DNA of 11,004 nucleotides, taken from an uncultured Clostridia bacterium (GTDB lineage Bacteria; Bacillota; Clostridia; UBA1381). Positions within the stretch are counted from its first letter, which is position 1. Every line of letters starts with the position of its first letter. The position numbers were made by a program, and so were the translations under genes. Below are positions 1-10,000 of this stretch, piece by piece. The notes below the pieces were generated by a model. That model saw nothing but the letters and a program-made list of their open reading frames with translations. It was not told the DNA's origin and did no database searches. The stretch covers positions 1 through 11,004 of the forward strand of contig CAKSPN010000038.1 in assembly GCA_934481375.1 (NCBI GenBank), read 5' to 3'.

Positions 1-2261
1 TTGGTCGCCCATGTGCTTGAGTCTCCCGACAAGTCCATCTTTTCATCAATCTGGAACGGGTCTTTTCCGGTATATCCCACACGGTATGTTATAAGCGTAC
101 CCTCTTTCAGATTGTTTTCTTCAACAAATCTGTTCTCGCAGACATATGAAGAATTGTTTGCGAATATAATTTTTGAATTATCGTCATCTACATACTGAAT
201 GTCAGTAACAATCGAGGTTGTTGTAAACTGTGTTACGGCATTTTCAAATCCCAAAAGCACTAAATATTTCGGAATTGAATTATATCTCGGATTATAATCG
301 CTTATAAATCTGCCCGACGATTTCGGACTCATATATTTCATCTGATTATAAGTAATCTTTCTTACGGTAAATTCGCCGTCAAGATTAAGAATTGCAAGCC
401 AGCTTGCTTCGCCCACATACTGACCGCCCATTTCATATTTGTCCGCTATGCCGCCCGAAAAGTTGGTGGAATATCCGTAATATTCTACCGGGTTAATGCT
501 TTTTATCTCATTATCACCGTTAAGCGTAAATTCGAGGAACCCGTTTCCCTCATAATCCTTTGATACGCTCTGCGCATATGCAAAGCTCATAGAGCCGCTC
601 TTTAATTTATCCGCTACTTTATATTCAACCTCGCCTAAAGCGTCGTCCGCATGGAACACCTTTATGTACTTATCGCCTGTTCCCTTTTCCTCATAGGCAT
701 TGGTTACAATTCCCTTTACTTTGTTAGAATAAGCGTTTGCGGTATCCATATGGATAAAACGCACCTTACGGTTATCGGCAAAGAATGCCGTTACCTCCTG
801 TCCGATCAAATCATTGAAACTCTCGCCCTTGCGGTATTCGTTGCCCTTTATATTGAAGTTGCACCAGTTATCGGCAACCTCGTATTTTTGACCGTCAATG
901 GTGATTTTATTGTCGGTATATCCGGTAAGAGTTCCGTGCGCCGAACGGCTTGAAGCAACTATCATCATTTTGTCATCAGGCTTGCTGTACCAATAATCAA
1001 AGATGTAATTTCCCTGCAGTTCCAGCAAGCTATCCGACGGCATACCGTCTATATAAATCTCAAGTGCAGACAAATCGTCCATATCGTACCAGATTATATC
1101 GTCGCTGTCTATTGAAAATCTGAGCTGATCATGCACCGCATACAGCACCAAACCGCCGTCTGTCAGCGGATATATATCCATACGGATAATCTTATTGTCC
1201 TGTATAACCGCTTTCGCAAAGCAGTCCGTATAATTATATGCGTCGGTTTCCACCTTTTCTTCATTATAGTAGATGTCAACCTCATCGCTTACTTCATAAG
1301 TCTTATTCTCGTTAAGAAGCGTAACCTTTTTTATGTCGCTTACTCTTGTTGTCCGACCGTCGGAGCGGTTATTGATTTCGCTTATATAATCGTATTTGAT
1401 GTCCGAGCCTTTTTTCATTTCAACGTATACAATCTCGTCATCATCTTCGTTTATATACACATATCCGCTGCCGCCGAGCTTTGCAAGGTTTACTTTATCG
1501 GAAACTGTGTATTTTTCCGTCGTACCTTTCTTATCGCCGCTTAAAAACTTTACCTCTGCGGTCTTTTCGGACGAGCTTGTGTTTACGAAATCCACTCTGT
1601 ATTTCTTAACGCCCAATAAATCCTCCGCAACGGTTATCTCGCTGTTTTTTGAATATGAAATTCTGTCGCCGTCATACGTTATATCGTATTTCTGCGCCTT
1701 ATGCATATTGTAAATGATTGCCGCAATGTCGGCTTTTGTAACCGTTTCCGAGCCTGATGTTCCGTTTAACAGATAGCTGTCCTTTGCTACCTCAAGATAG
1801 CCGTTAGGATAGCCGCCGCGTAAATTTGCGATAGCCTCGCAGCGCATTGTACGGACAGCCATTGTTACTGCCTCGTTTTGCGTTACCGTTCTGTCGGGGT
1901 GAAAAAGTCTGTCATCGGCGACGTTTATTATTCCGAGAATACTTCCCGCCTCCGACGCTTTCCATGCCGTTGAGCCTTTTGAAACATCGGCAAAAGTCTG
2001 CGTTTCTCCTCCTACCAGACCGAAATCGAAGCCCGACGCCTTTACAAAGTAGTTTACGGCGTCCGCACGGGTTACGGCTGTGTTGTCTATTACCTCGAAA
2101 TCGTTAAATATTCCGAAGCCTTTTAAGTAATTTTCCATCTCGCCCGATATGGCTCTTGACGGTGCGCTTTCCTCCTCATCGGCTGCAAAAGCCGCTCCCT
2201 GAGGAAGAATTACAGCCAGCGCCAGCAAAAGCGCCAGTCCGCTTTTCCATAAATTCTTCAT
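1..2261 (-). CDS. SLH-domain cell-surface protein C (3' end outside window)
   Basis: I translated this frame by hand and found it open for 753 codons from the ATG at 2261 to the window edge, so the C-terminus is missing. The start is supported by a GGAG ribosome binding site 6 nt upstream and by an immediate signal peptide (Lys-rich start, Leu/Ala core, likely cleavage after AFA at residue 26). Residues about 38-190 form three SLH repeats with motif positions VTRADA (63-68), VTQNEA (126-131) and VTKADI (174-179). SLH repeats of this kind bind secondary wall polymers, so the protein probably sits on the cell wall. Residues 200-753 are beta-rich, without a catalytic motif I recognise; recurring stretches such as GTLTGYTDNKITIDGQKYEV (443-462) suggest repeated small beta domains. 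It lies 85 bp downstream of protein A on the same strand. S-layer protein or wall-bound binding protein are both possible; the exact function is unknown. Confidence 0.93.
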   Translation of the reverse strand, partial: MKNLWKSGLALLLALAVILPQGAAFAADEEESAPSRAISGEMENYLKGFGIFNDFEVIDNTAVTRADAVNYFVKASGFDFGLVGGETQTFADVSKGSTAWKASEAGSILGIINVADDRLFHPDRTVTQNEAVTMAVRTMRCEAIANLRGGYPNGYLEVAKDSYLLNGTSGSETVTKADIAAIIYNMHKAQKYDITYDGDRISYSKNSEITVAEDLLGVKKYRVDFVNTSSSEKTAEVKFLSGDKKGTTEKYTVSDKVNLAKLGGSGYVYINEDDDEIVYVEMKKGSDIKYDYISEINNRSDGRTTRVSDIKKVTLLNENKTYEVSDEVDIYYNEEKVETDAYNYTDCFAKAVIQDNKIIRMDIYPLTDGGLVLYAVHDQLRFSIDSDDIIWYDMDDLSALEIYIDGMPSDSLLELQGNYIFDYWYSKPDDKMMIVASSRSAHGTLTGYTDNKITIDGQKYEVADNWCNFNIKGNEYRKGESFNDLIGQEVTAFFADNRKVRFIHMDTANAYSNKVKGIVTNAYEEKGTGDKYIKVFHADDALGEVEYKVADKLKSGSMSFAYAQSVSKDYEGNGFLEFTLNGDNEIKSINPVEYYGYSTNFSGGIADKYEMGGQYVGEASWLAILNLDGEFTVRKITYNQMKYMSPKSSGRFISDYNPRYNSIPKYLVLLGFENAVTQFTTTSIVTDIQYVDDDNSKIIFANNSSYVCENRFVEENNLKEGTLITYRVGYTGKDPFQIDEKMDLSGDSSTWAT

Positions 2262-2267
2262 ACTTCT

Positions 2268-2271
2268 CTCC
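2268..2271 (-). promoter_or_regulatory. Ribosome binding site of protein C
   Basis: The minus strand reads GGAGAGAAGT before the ATG at 2261; the GGAG core is 6 nt from the start codon. This fixes the start, because no other in-frame ATG nearby combines a Shine-Dalgarno sequence with a signal peptide. Confidence 0.75.
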
Positions 2272-2276
2272 ATTCC

Positions 2277-2322
2277 AACGGAGCAGGCAAGCGGCTATGC
2301 CGCCTGCTTTCCCCGTTTTTTT
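2277..2322 (+). terminator. Stem-loop with T7 run, plus-strand terminator-like, in the A-C gap
   Basis: On the plus strand AACGG (2277-2281) can pair with CCGTT (2313-2317). Inside this, GCAGGC (2283-2288) pairs with GCCTGC (2302-2307), and GGC (2293-2295) pairs with GCC (2299-2301). Seven Ts (2316-2322) close the structure. Read on the minus strand, which carries the genes, the T-run becomes an A-run before the hairpin and no U-tract follows, so it should not stop transcription from A into C. It may end antisense transcription or act as a 5' leader structure of C. The structure is seen; the role is inferred. Confidence 0.5.
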
Positions 2323-2346
2323 CCTTTCTTATGTCTGATATGATTT

Positions 2347-5300
2347 TTACAACAGCTTTGCCAGTCCGTAAAGAACCTTTGCCGCCATGGCGCGCGTTAC
2401 GTCGCCGTACGGGTCGAACATATTGTCGCCCACTCCGCTTACGAGTCCGTAACGGAACATTTCACGTATTGCCTCCTGCGCATAATCGCTTGCTTCATCT
2501 TTAAACTGAATTTCATCATAAATGTATGAAGCCTTAATGCTTTCGGATTTTATTGCACGATATATTATCGTACACATATCCTGACGGCTTATTGTAACGC
2601 CTGTTCCGAATTTATTATCGCCTATACCGTTGATAAGCTTTGACGCTACGGCGATTGTTACATAATTTGCATACCATGCGTCTTTATCAACGTCGGACAT
2701 ATCCGTCATTTCAAAATTGAAATCCTGGAAACCGAGAACATTTACTATCATCTTTGCAAATTCTTCACGGGTAATTGTCTTATTCGGCTTAAATGTTCCG
2801 TCATCATAGCCGTCGATATAACCCTCCTTTGCAAGATAGCCTATAGCCTCCTCTGCCCACGGAACGCTGTCAAGATCGGTAAATGATACGTTGCCTGACG
2901 GTTTATCGTCCGGTGCGGGCGTGGGCTGTATGTCCGATCTGTCCGGACGGTCTGCCTTTGTTCCGCCGCTGCTGCCGCCGGGTGAGCTCGGTCCCGTACT
3001 GCTCGATGCGTTGGCGAAAAATGACGTACTGCCCGTGAACGAAGCGGTATTTGACACATCTGCCTTTGAATTATACACATCTGCCGTACCTGTTACGGTT
3101 ATCTCTGTATTTCCGGGCGTAACCGTTGCAAACTTAATCTGCATCAGATTGCCTGTAAGCTTGCTGTTTCCCTTAGTTCCGGCAACCACTACGGCGCTTC
3201 CGGTATCTGTTGCCGACGCACCCTCGGGAAGATTGGTTACAGAATTTTTATTCGGTTTGATTACATTCTTGTTGTATGCCAATCTTACCGTATAATTGCC
3301 TATAAGGTCATTTGCGCCCTCGGGCATTGAAACGGTTACGACTGTTGACGCTCCCTCGCTCTTTGTTGAGAATGAAACCGCAATATCAGGGACTGTATAG
3401 GAAATCGGAGTTATCGCGTCGCTGTTTGTATGCATCGTTCCCGAATAGCTGCCGCTCTTTCCCTCGGTTGTCTTTGCGCCCTTTATTTCAAGCGTATAGT
3501 CGGTATTGGGTTTCAGACTTTCAAGGAAGTTCATTGTATAAGTATTGCCTGAGTATGTTCCGTAATAGTTGACATACCTTTCGGTACCGTTGTCATCATA
3601 TGCAACGTATGTTCCCTCGGTCGTAAACGACTCGGGGTCCATTTCATCGGAGAATGAAACCTTAAAGGTCTTTGTATTGGCAGACATAGCCATTCCGGGA
3701 TTGCCCCTGTCGTCCGCCGTTGAGGTCACGCTCCACGCATTTCCCGTATCAATCGCAAACTGGTCGATATACACAATCGGACCCTCTGTCTGCTTTGAAT
3801 TGTCATAGCTGAACACAATCTGCTTTAATGCGCCGAAATCCAGCGCTATACGCTTGGTTACCGTGTTGTATGTTCCCGTTGCGTATTCGGGAATATCGGT
3901 AAGCGGAATTTCAACATATGTCCACTTATTCTTTTCGGTTACATAATCCGAAACAGGTACAAGCGCATAAGCCTGCGCACTGCCCGTTCCTACCGACGCC
4001 GTAGTCGAAACTCCGACCTGAAGATTTGTATAGTCGGTCTTATCGTCGGCATACAGCCAGAAACCGAAGCGTCCGCCGTTTTCACGGTATTCACGTATAT
4101 CAATTTGTCCGCCGAATGCCGCATATGTTCTTGCCGACTTCCTTGTTGTAAAGTTAAGCGCCATTGACTTATTGCCGATTATTGACTTAGCGTTTGTTTC
4201 TGTCATTGAAACGCCTGTCGACGGTTCTTTTGACAGATTTGAATTGATTGCTTCGTCAAATATAGTCATGGCAGGGCTCATTTTCGGATTTTTTATAATG
4301 AACTGCTGCGTCTGTGTTTCATTTGACGTAGCTCCTGCCGCATTTACCGCACGCACACCGAATACCAGCGCCGTATCGTACGGAACATTATCAGCCGTAA
4401 ATGTATTTTCCGTTGTTTCGTCTATTTTTTCACCGTTTAAGTAAATATAGAACTTTTCCGCATAATCGGGCGCGCTGTATATAAGCTCAACGCTGTTTGA
4501 ATTTTTAACCTGATACGACAGTCCCGTCGGCTGATATAGCGCCGTAGCGGTTACGGTAATAGGTACCGTAAGTATTGATTCGGAGCCGTCTGTGGCAACC
4601 GCTTTCATTGTATATGTATATGTTTCATGCTCCGTAAGCGAAGTATCACGGTATGACGTTTCGCCCGGGGTGAATGTCATATATTCCGCACCGTTTCTGT
4701 AGAGAACGTACTTCTCCAAACCACCAAGCGGCGGAACGAACAGCGGAGCCTCCCATGAGAGATCAACCGCAAGCTCGGCGGTTGCCGATTCCTGCGAAAC
4801 CGCTCTGAATTTTCTCGGGCGGTCGATTGAGCGGATAAGCGTTGAAGCCGATTTGCTCTGCGATTTTGCACCGTATTTATCAACCGCTTCAATATCATAT
4901 GTAAACGTTACTCCCGTCGGGAAATTACCGTCCGCATAATAATCCGAATACTGGTTCTTTTCGGTTGTGCCGATAAGCTTTCTTTCTCCGTCGCCGTCCG
5001 TTCTGTAAATGTTGTACTTAACAGCCGCAGAGTCGGTATGCGTCCACTTAAGAATTACTTTATCTTCTTTTACATCGTAAACCGTAAAGTCGGTAACGGG
5101 ATTTACGTTTGTAACAAACATACCGCCCTCGTATATGTATGCGTCCGAATATGACGGCGTAACAAGCTTTGTATCGCTTGAGCCGTTATTTCCGTCATAT
5201 ATGCGGCGTGCAAATCCGATTGTCTGAATTCTTTCCCAATCTATTTCCTTTACCATATCGGGTGTGTCGACGCCTGCCCATGTGGTATTCCAAACATTCT

Positions 5301-6885
5301 GGAACGCATTGGGATTTGAAAGTCTGAAGTCCGCAAGAGGAATGGAAACATATATTGCTTTTCCTTTATCCTCCTCTTTAACATAATCCGAAACGGGCAC
5401 GCAAACGTAGTTGTTTGAGCCGCCGTTTCTTCCGTCGGCATATCCCGAGCCTAAAGCAAAGTAGAGATTTTCAAGCGGGAGATTTTCATCTAAATATACC
5501 CAGAATACCGCATAGCCGGTGTCCTTGTATGCGCTCAGATTTACGCACTTTTCTACCGTTCCGTCGCTTCCGCCCTTATCTCTGTTTGTAGCCATACCGG
5601 AAACCATATATCCTCGGTACGGGTTATACGGGTGTCCGTCATCGGGATTATAATCCTCCGCTTCAATAAATTTGCTCGGGTTAAAATCCCACTTGTTTAT
5701 TTTATTTTTTCCGGTGGGTCTGCCCATTCCGGGAATGGGGGCTGTGCCTGTGCTTAATCCTTCGAGTTTTCCGCTTGCGGTGACGTTGTAATCAAGCAGC
5801 ACATTGGCGCTTACGCCGTACCACACCTGCGCAGAGATGTTTACTCTGTCCGTAATCCATTCAAAATCACGTGAAACCACGTCCCACACCTTTGTATCCG
5901 CATTATCAGACGGGATTATTTCTCCGCCGTCGTCTTCGGAAATCAGTGCGTTTACAGTGTTGCTGAATGACGAATATATATCATATTCCGACTCATGCAT
6001 TCTTATTTTATATGAATAGTCAGTCTCAGTTTCAACAGCTCTGTCCGTATATGTATATTTGCCGTTCACGACCGTAAGGTCGTCGTCCGTACAAATAATT
6101 GTCTGTGTTTTTATTCCGTCATATTTTACAATTTCATATTTATCTATTGTAGTAATTTCAGGTTTGGTAAAAGAGAGCGTTATTGATGAAGACGTTGAAG
6201 CTTCAAGGTCCGTTATCTGCGGAATGTTTATTACGCTCATCTTGGTAAAATGAATTTTGCCCGTTGATTCGGGATTTGACGGATCTGCGCATCTGGCGAT
6301 ACCCATACCCGAAAATTCCGCCGCATTAAATGCGGCTCCGTCAATAAAGTTCTTTGCCGAAGCAGATGTAAAGCTGCTTAACGGGATATTAACAGTTATC
6401 AGCTTTTCGTAAACGTCTGCAACGCCGTTATTGTCCTCGTCCGAATTTATGTACGGATCGGCAGCAACTCCTGCAACGGCTCCGTTAGCCGACCGCACCG
6501 TAAAATAAAGGTTGTTTGCGTCAACCGCCGCTTCAAATTTAACCGTGTATGTAATTTTTGCATTTTCTGCTATTGCGGAATAATCACGGGAGGCGCCGTT
6601 TTTCAATTCCATGCCGAAACCTACCCAATCCGCTCCGTCGGCAACAGACGTATAGTTTATATTCGTCCATGCCGTTATTTTTCTGTTGACGCTTCCTCTG
6701 CCGTGAGCCTGCGAAGCCGTAAGCCTTGTATTGTCGTCAACCAAGCCGTTAATACTCTGCGATGTGGATACCATACTCATATCAAGTATCTCACGAGCGT
6801 CGCTTTCCGCCGCCGACGCCGCCATTGACGGGATATATACCGCAAGCATTGATAGTATCAAAAGGATAATAATATTTTTTTTCAT
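2347..6885 (-). CDS. Protein A: secreted multi-module SLH surface protein with cohesin-like domain (scaffoldin-like)
   Basis: 1512 aa, with ATG at 6885 and an AGGGAG site upstream. A signal peptide (1-25, cleavage near ASA/A) leads into a jelly-roll-like domain (about 30-221), FN3 (222-315), a second jelly-roll (325-592), three FN3 domains (596-684, 685-784, 785-868), a third jelly-roll (869-1049), an Ig-like Big_5-type domain (1050-1157; SFSDEMDPESF) and a cohesin-like domain (about 1158-1293; LAYNKNVIKP, then LTGNLMQIKF). A Ser/Gly/Pro linker (1294-1332) joins three SLH repeats (1333-1512; ITREEF, ISRQDM, VTRAMA). Only the first SLH keeps a near-canonical TRAE-type motif. No enzyme active site is visible. 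Cohesin + linker + SLH is the known layout of cellulosome anchoring scaffoldins, so A may hold partners or glycans at the cell surface; that role is inference. It lies between B (117 bp upstream) and C (85 bp downstream), possibly in one operon. Confidence 0.95.
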   Translation of the reverse strand: MKKNIIILLILSMLAVYIPSMAASAAESDAREILDMSMVSTSQSINGLVDDNTRLTASQAHGRGSVNRKITAWTNINYTSVADGADWVGFGMELKNGASRDYSAIAENAKITYTVKFEAAVDANNLYFTVRSANGAVAGVAADPYINSDEDNNGVADVYEKLITVNIPLSSFTSASAKNFIDGAAFNAAEFSGMGIARCADPSNPESTGKIHFTKMSVINIPQITDLEASTSSSITLSFTKPEITTIDKYEIVKYDGIKTQTIICTDDDLTVVNGKYTYTDRAVETETDYSYKIRMHESEYDIYSSFSNTVNALISEDDGGEIIPSDNADTKVWDVVSRDFEWITDRVNISAQVWYGVSANVLLDYNVTASGKLEGLSTGTAPIPGMGRPTGKNKINKWDFNPSKFIEAEDYNPDDGHPYNPYRGYMVSGMATNRDKGGSDGTVEKCVNLSAYKDTGYAVFWVYLDENLPLENLYFALGSGYADGRNGGSNNYVCVPVSDYVKEEDKGKAIYVSIPLADFRLSNPNAFQNVWNTTWAGVDTPDMVKEIDWERIQTIGFARRIYDGNNGSSDTKLVTPSYSDAYIYEGGMFVTNVNPVTDFTVYDVKEDKVILKWTHTDSAAVKYNIYRTDGDGERKLIGTTEKNQYSDYYADGNFPTGVTFTYDIEAVDKYGAKSQSKSASTLIRSIDRPRKFRAVSQESATAELAVDLSWEAPLFVPPLGGLEKYVLYRNGAEYMTFTPGETSYRDTSLTEHETYTYTMKAVATDGSESILTVPITVTATALYQPTGLSYQVKNSNSVELIYSAPDYAEKFYIYLNGEKIDETTENTFTADNVPYDTALVFGVRAVNAAGATSNETQTQQFIIKNPKMSPAMTIFDEAINSNLSKEPSTGVSMTETNAKSIIGNKSMALNFTTRKSARTYAAFGGQIDIREYRENGGRFGFWLYADDKTDYTNLQVGVSTTASVGTGSAQAYALVPVSDYVTEKNKWTYVEIPLTDIPEYATGTYNTVTKRIALDFGALKQIVFSYDNSKQTEGPIVYIDQFAIDTGNAWSVTSTADDRGNPGMAMSANTKTFKVSFSDEMDPESFTTEGTYVAYDDNGTERYVNYYGTYSGNTYTMNFLESLKPNTDYTLEIKGAKTTEGKSGSYSGTMHTNSDAITPISYTVPDIAVSFSTKSEGASTVVTVSMPEGANDLIGNYTVRLAYNKNVIKPNKNSVTNLPEGASATDTGSAVVVAGTKGNSKLTGNLMQIKFATVTPGNTEITVTGTADVYNSKADVSNTASFTGSTSFFANASSSTGPSSPGGSSGGTKADRPDRSDIQPTPAPDDKPSGNVSFTDLDSVPWAEEAIGYLAKEGYIDGYDDGTFKPNKTITREEFAKMIVNVLGFQDFNFEMTDMSDVDKDAWYANYVTIAVASKLINGIGDNKFGTGVTISRQDMCTIIYRAIKSESIKASYIYDEIQFKDEASDYAQEAIREMFRYGLVSGVGDNMFDPYGDVTRAMAAKVLYGLAKLL

Positions 6886-6894
6886 ATAATTTTT

Positions 6895-6900
6895 TCTCCC
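6895..6900 (-). promoter_or_regulatory. Ribosome binding site of protein A
   Basis: The minus strand reads GGGAGA nine bases before the ATG at 6885. With the Lys/Ile/Leu-rich signal peptide that follows directly, this supports the chosen start. Confidence 0.7.
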
Positions 6901-6922
6901 TGTAAAATAAATATGCGATACC

Positions 6923-6966
6923 GCAGAGGCTGTCCTTGCGGGCAGTCTCTGCTTATCACTTTTTTT
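6923..6966 (+). other. 13-bp stem-loop with offset T7 run in the B-A gap
   Basis: The 30 bases at 6923-6952 form a stem with outer arms GCAGAG/CTCTGC. On the plus strand all 13 positions pair, two as G-U wobbles, around a TTGC loop, and seven Ts follow at 6960-6966, 7 nt after the stem. On the minus strand those two wobbles become A-C mismatches, but the loop becomes a stable GNRA tetraloop (GCAA). The minus strand has no U-tract directly after the stem, so this is not a good terminator for gene B. It could be a leader structure for A, a processing site, or a weak plus-strand terminator. Confidence 0.5.
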
Positions 6967-7002
6967 ATTTACGCTGTCTGAATTTTTCTTTCCGATGCCG
7001 TA

Positions 7003-10000
7003 TTACTCTGCCGTTATTGCACTGATGATTCCCTCTGCGTCTGTTACGTCTGCGGGGGCATATGAAGCCTTTACTGCTTTTCCTGTGATTGTCGTATAAA
7101 TATACGCCGCCGTAAAGAACTTGCCGTCTGCCGAAAGATCGTATCCGTTCTCGGCAAACAATGCGCCTGTATAATTTGTAGCCTTTAAGTTGTTATCAAC
7201 CACTCCGTCTGCTTTGCCCTCAAATGCAAGTGTTGCAAGAGTAGTGAACATATATGAAGTATCGAATGAGGTGCTTCCTACCTCGTCAAGCTCCTGCTTA
7301 ACATCTTCGGGAGCATACTTTGTATAGTAAACGTCTGTATACCCCACAGCGCCGTTTGCGTATATCTTAGCATTCGGAGCGGCTGCCTTAAGCGTACTGA
7401 TTATTGCGGGGATTTCCGTTTCGCATTTACCTTTCTCGGCATAGTATGCGGAAATTCCCGAATATACGGTCTTATCCTGAAGAATAATGTAATCCCAGTC
7501 ACCGCCGCCGAGTACGTCGTTTATTGAAACCATGTCTGCGGATATATTACCGTTTACTGCCTTTGTATAAACGGCAGCATTTGACGAAAGGTTTTTGTAA
7601 ATCGTATTCATAACCGAATTGTCGCTGTAAACATTGGTTACTATAAACTTACCGCCGTCTGCCGACGCTATATCGTCAAGGTATTCCGATGACTGAACAG
7701 ATGAATTATCGCCTATTACCAAAACATTCGTTCCCTTTGACTCAATTTCACTTTCATCGCATACGGGCGTCATATCCGAATTCCAGATAAACGCTTTAAC
7801 CTTATCCGTTGAAAGCACGTTTGTAAATGTCAGAGTTGACGGTGTTCTGCTTCCGAGCGACGCCGTTTTAACAGCCTTTAACACACCCTGTGCGTCAAAT
7901 ACAGCCGCATAGCCCCGCGCATTGCTTGTTACCGACATAATGTCAACATCTATGGTATCCGATGTTATATATTTTGTTTCTGTACGTCCCTCGCCTGTTC
8001 CCGCATAGAATGTTATGCTCTCGCTATCGGGAACCGTAACCGCTGTTTCAGCTGCGGCAGATACTACATTTTCATACGTCGGAGATACGGTTTTAACGCC
8101 GTACGTATAGTTTCCGCCTTTAAGACGTGTTGTGTCTGTATATGTCAATCCGTCTACCGTTGTTATCTTGCGTCCGTTTCTGTAAATCTCATATTTGCTT
8201 ACGTTTTCAACGGGAGCTTCTTTCCATGTAAGAACCACACCGTTATCCGTATACTGCGATGCAAGACCGCTCGGCGCTGCAGTATCTACTATATAAAGAT
8301 TTTTAATGTCAGCTCTGAATGACTTTGCATTCTTCTGGTTTTTACGCGATATGTACATACCTGAGAATAAATCCATATGCTCCGCAAAATCCGACTCGCG
8401 TGCAGCCGATACTTCACTTTCGTATCTGCTCGGGTTTACAATCATATCCTTCATAGCGGGGGCGCCTGCGTCCGTGAATGCAGAAAGCGGAACAATCAGC
8501 TTCTGATAACCGCCCTTTGAGGTATCGTAATAATCAGCCGCTTTAACGCCTACGGTTGCTGCACGGTCGGGCACCTCGAGAGCGCTGTCACCGTATGTCA
8601 TACCGTCTGTATATCCCACTACATCCGACCATGCCATACAGTAGCTCATTGTAAGATATACGTCCTTTAAATCCTGGCCGTCTGCAAATTTGACTTCATA
8701 TACCGCATATCCGTTGCTGTGGTCTCTTAAATCAACAACTGCACCGGGGCCGCCTGCCGAAACTCTGTTAAAACGATATCCCGCATAACCGTACGGCTGA
8801 GCAGCGCCGATATTTCCTTTTAATGATGATGAATCATCCGTCCATACGTAGTTGCTGTCATTTAACCAGCATTCCGCATTGTTGCCGCCTACCGATATAC
8901 CGTAGTAATCTTCGTAACCGTATTGTCCCAATACGCCGGTATAGTAATTCTCTGCGTTTGAATAATGCGGCCCCGCGCCTCTGTAAGCTTCCTTAGCCGC
9001 ATTCATATTTACGGCAATCTCACTCTTGGGTTCTGTTTTGTTCACGTATACTGTTGCGCTTGCTGCCTTTACACCGTAAGTATTGTCAGTTGCTTCAAGA
9101 TAATACGAAACTTCTTCCCCGCCGCTGATTTCGGTATCGGTATACTGACCGCCCGTTACATCAATATATGTTTTAACTCTGTTTACAACCTTTACAAGCT
9201 TTGTTGTAACATCGGTATCTGCCGAAGGCGTCCATGTGATAACGGCATTGTTGTCTTTCATTTCCGCCTTAACGTCGGTCGGGGCGGACGGAGCCGCAAA
9301 AGCAAATCCCTTTGATGCGTATTTAAACGTCTTTCCCGATTTGCTGTCCACTCTTGAAATACCGATTGCCTTAACCATTGCATAGTTCAGTTCGGTTTCG
9401 TTTTCAAACAACTGTGCCACTTCTACCGATTTGTATGACTTTCTGAAATCGGAATTGTTCAGCTCAAAGGCAGAGAAAGGAACTACAACAGTATGATAAC
9501 CGTCTGCGTCTATCTCATTGCTGTCATTGTAATAATCGGACAGCTTTACGCCTGCAATTCTTAAAGTCCACATTCCTGCGTCTGCGTCGCCCTCAACGGT
9601 CGGATCAAACTCCGTTACGGAATCATAACGGTTGTCAATAATTCCCTTGTTTGTATCCGCAAGAGTGCTGTAATATCCTACCGACAAATATGCGCCGTCA
9701 AGCTCTCCTTCTTCAATCTTAATTTTATATACGGCTGCGGCTGTATCCTTGTACGGTTTAAGATTGATAACGCCGCCGAAATACTTTCCGGTTTCGCTTT
9801 CATATGTATTGATGTTCATTCCGTGAAAGCCCCAGCCTGTGTTCGGCTCAATCATATTTTTTGCCTTGTTGTACACCTCGAGCTTTTCGTTGTACTCAAC
9901 CATTAATTCATCATATGCAGCTTTGTCTGTTATGTAATTTGCGTCTTCTTCACCGTTCGGATATTTCTCGTTATCCGTCGGGTCGGGGGCAACAGGCTCA

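Noticed and set aside
1..6253. Plus-strand open frames opposite proteins A and C
   Set aside because: They are antisense shadows of long, well-supported genes, with no ribosome binding sites or recognisable domains.
7003..7100. Dockerin at the C-terminus of protein B that could bind the cohesin-like domain of A
   Set aside because: No pair of calcium-binding DxNxDGxxxxxD motifs is present; the tail after the SGNH-like domain is short and lacks them.
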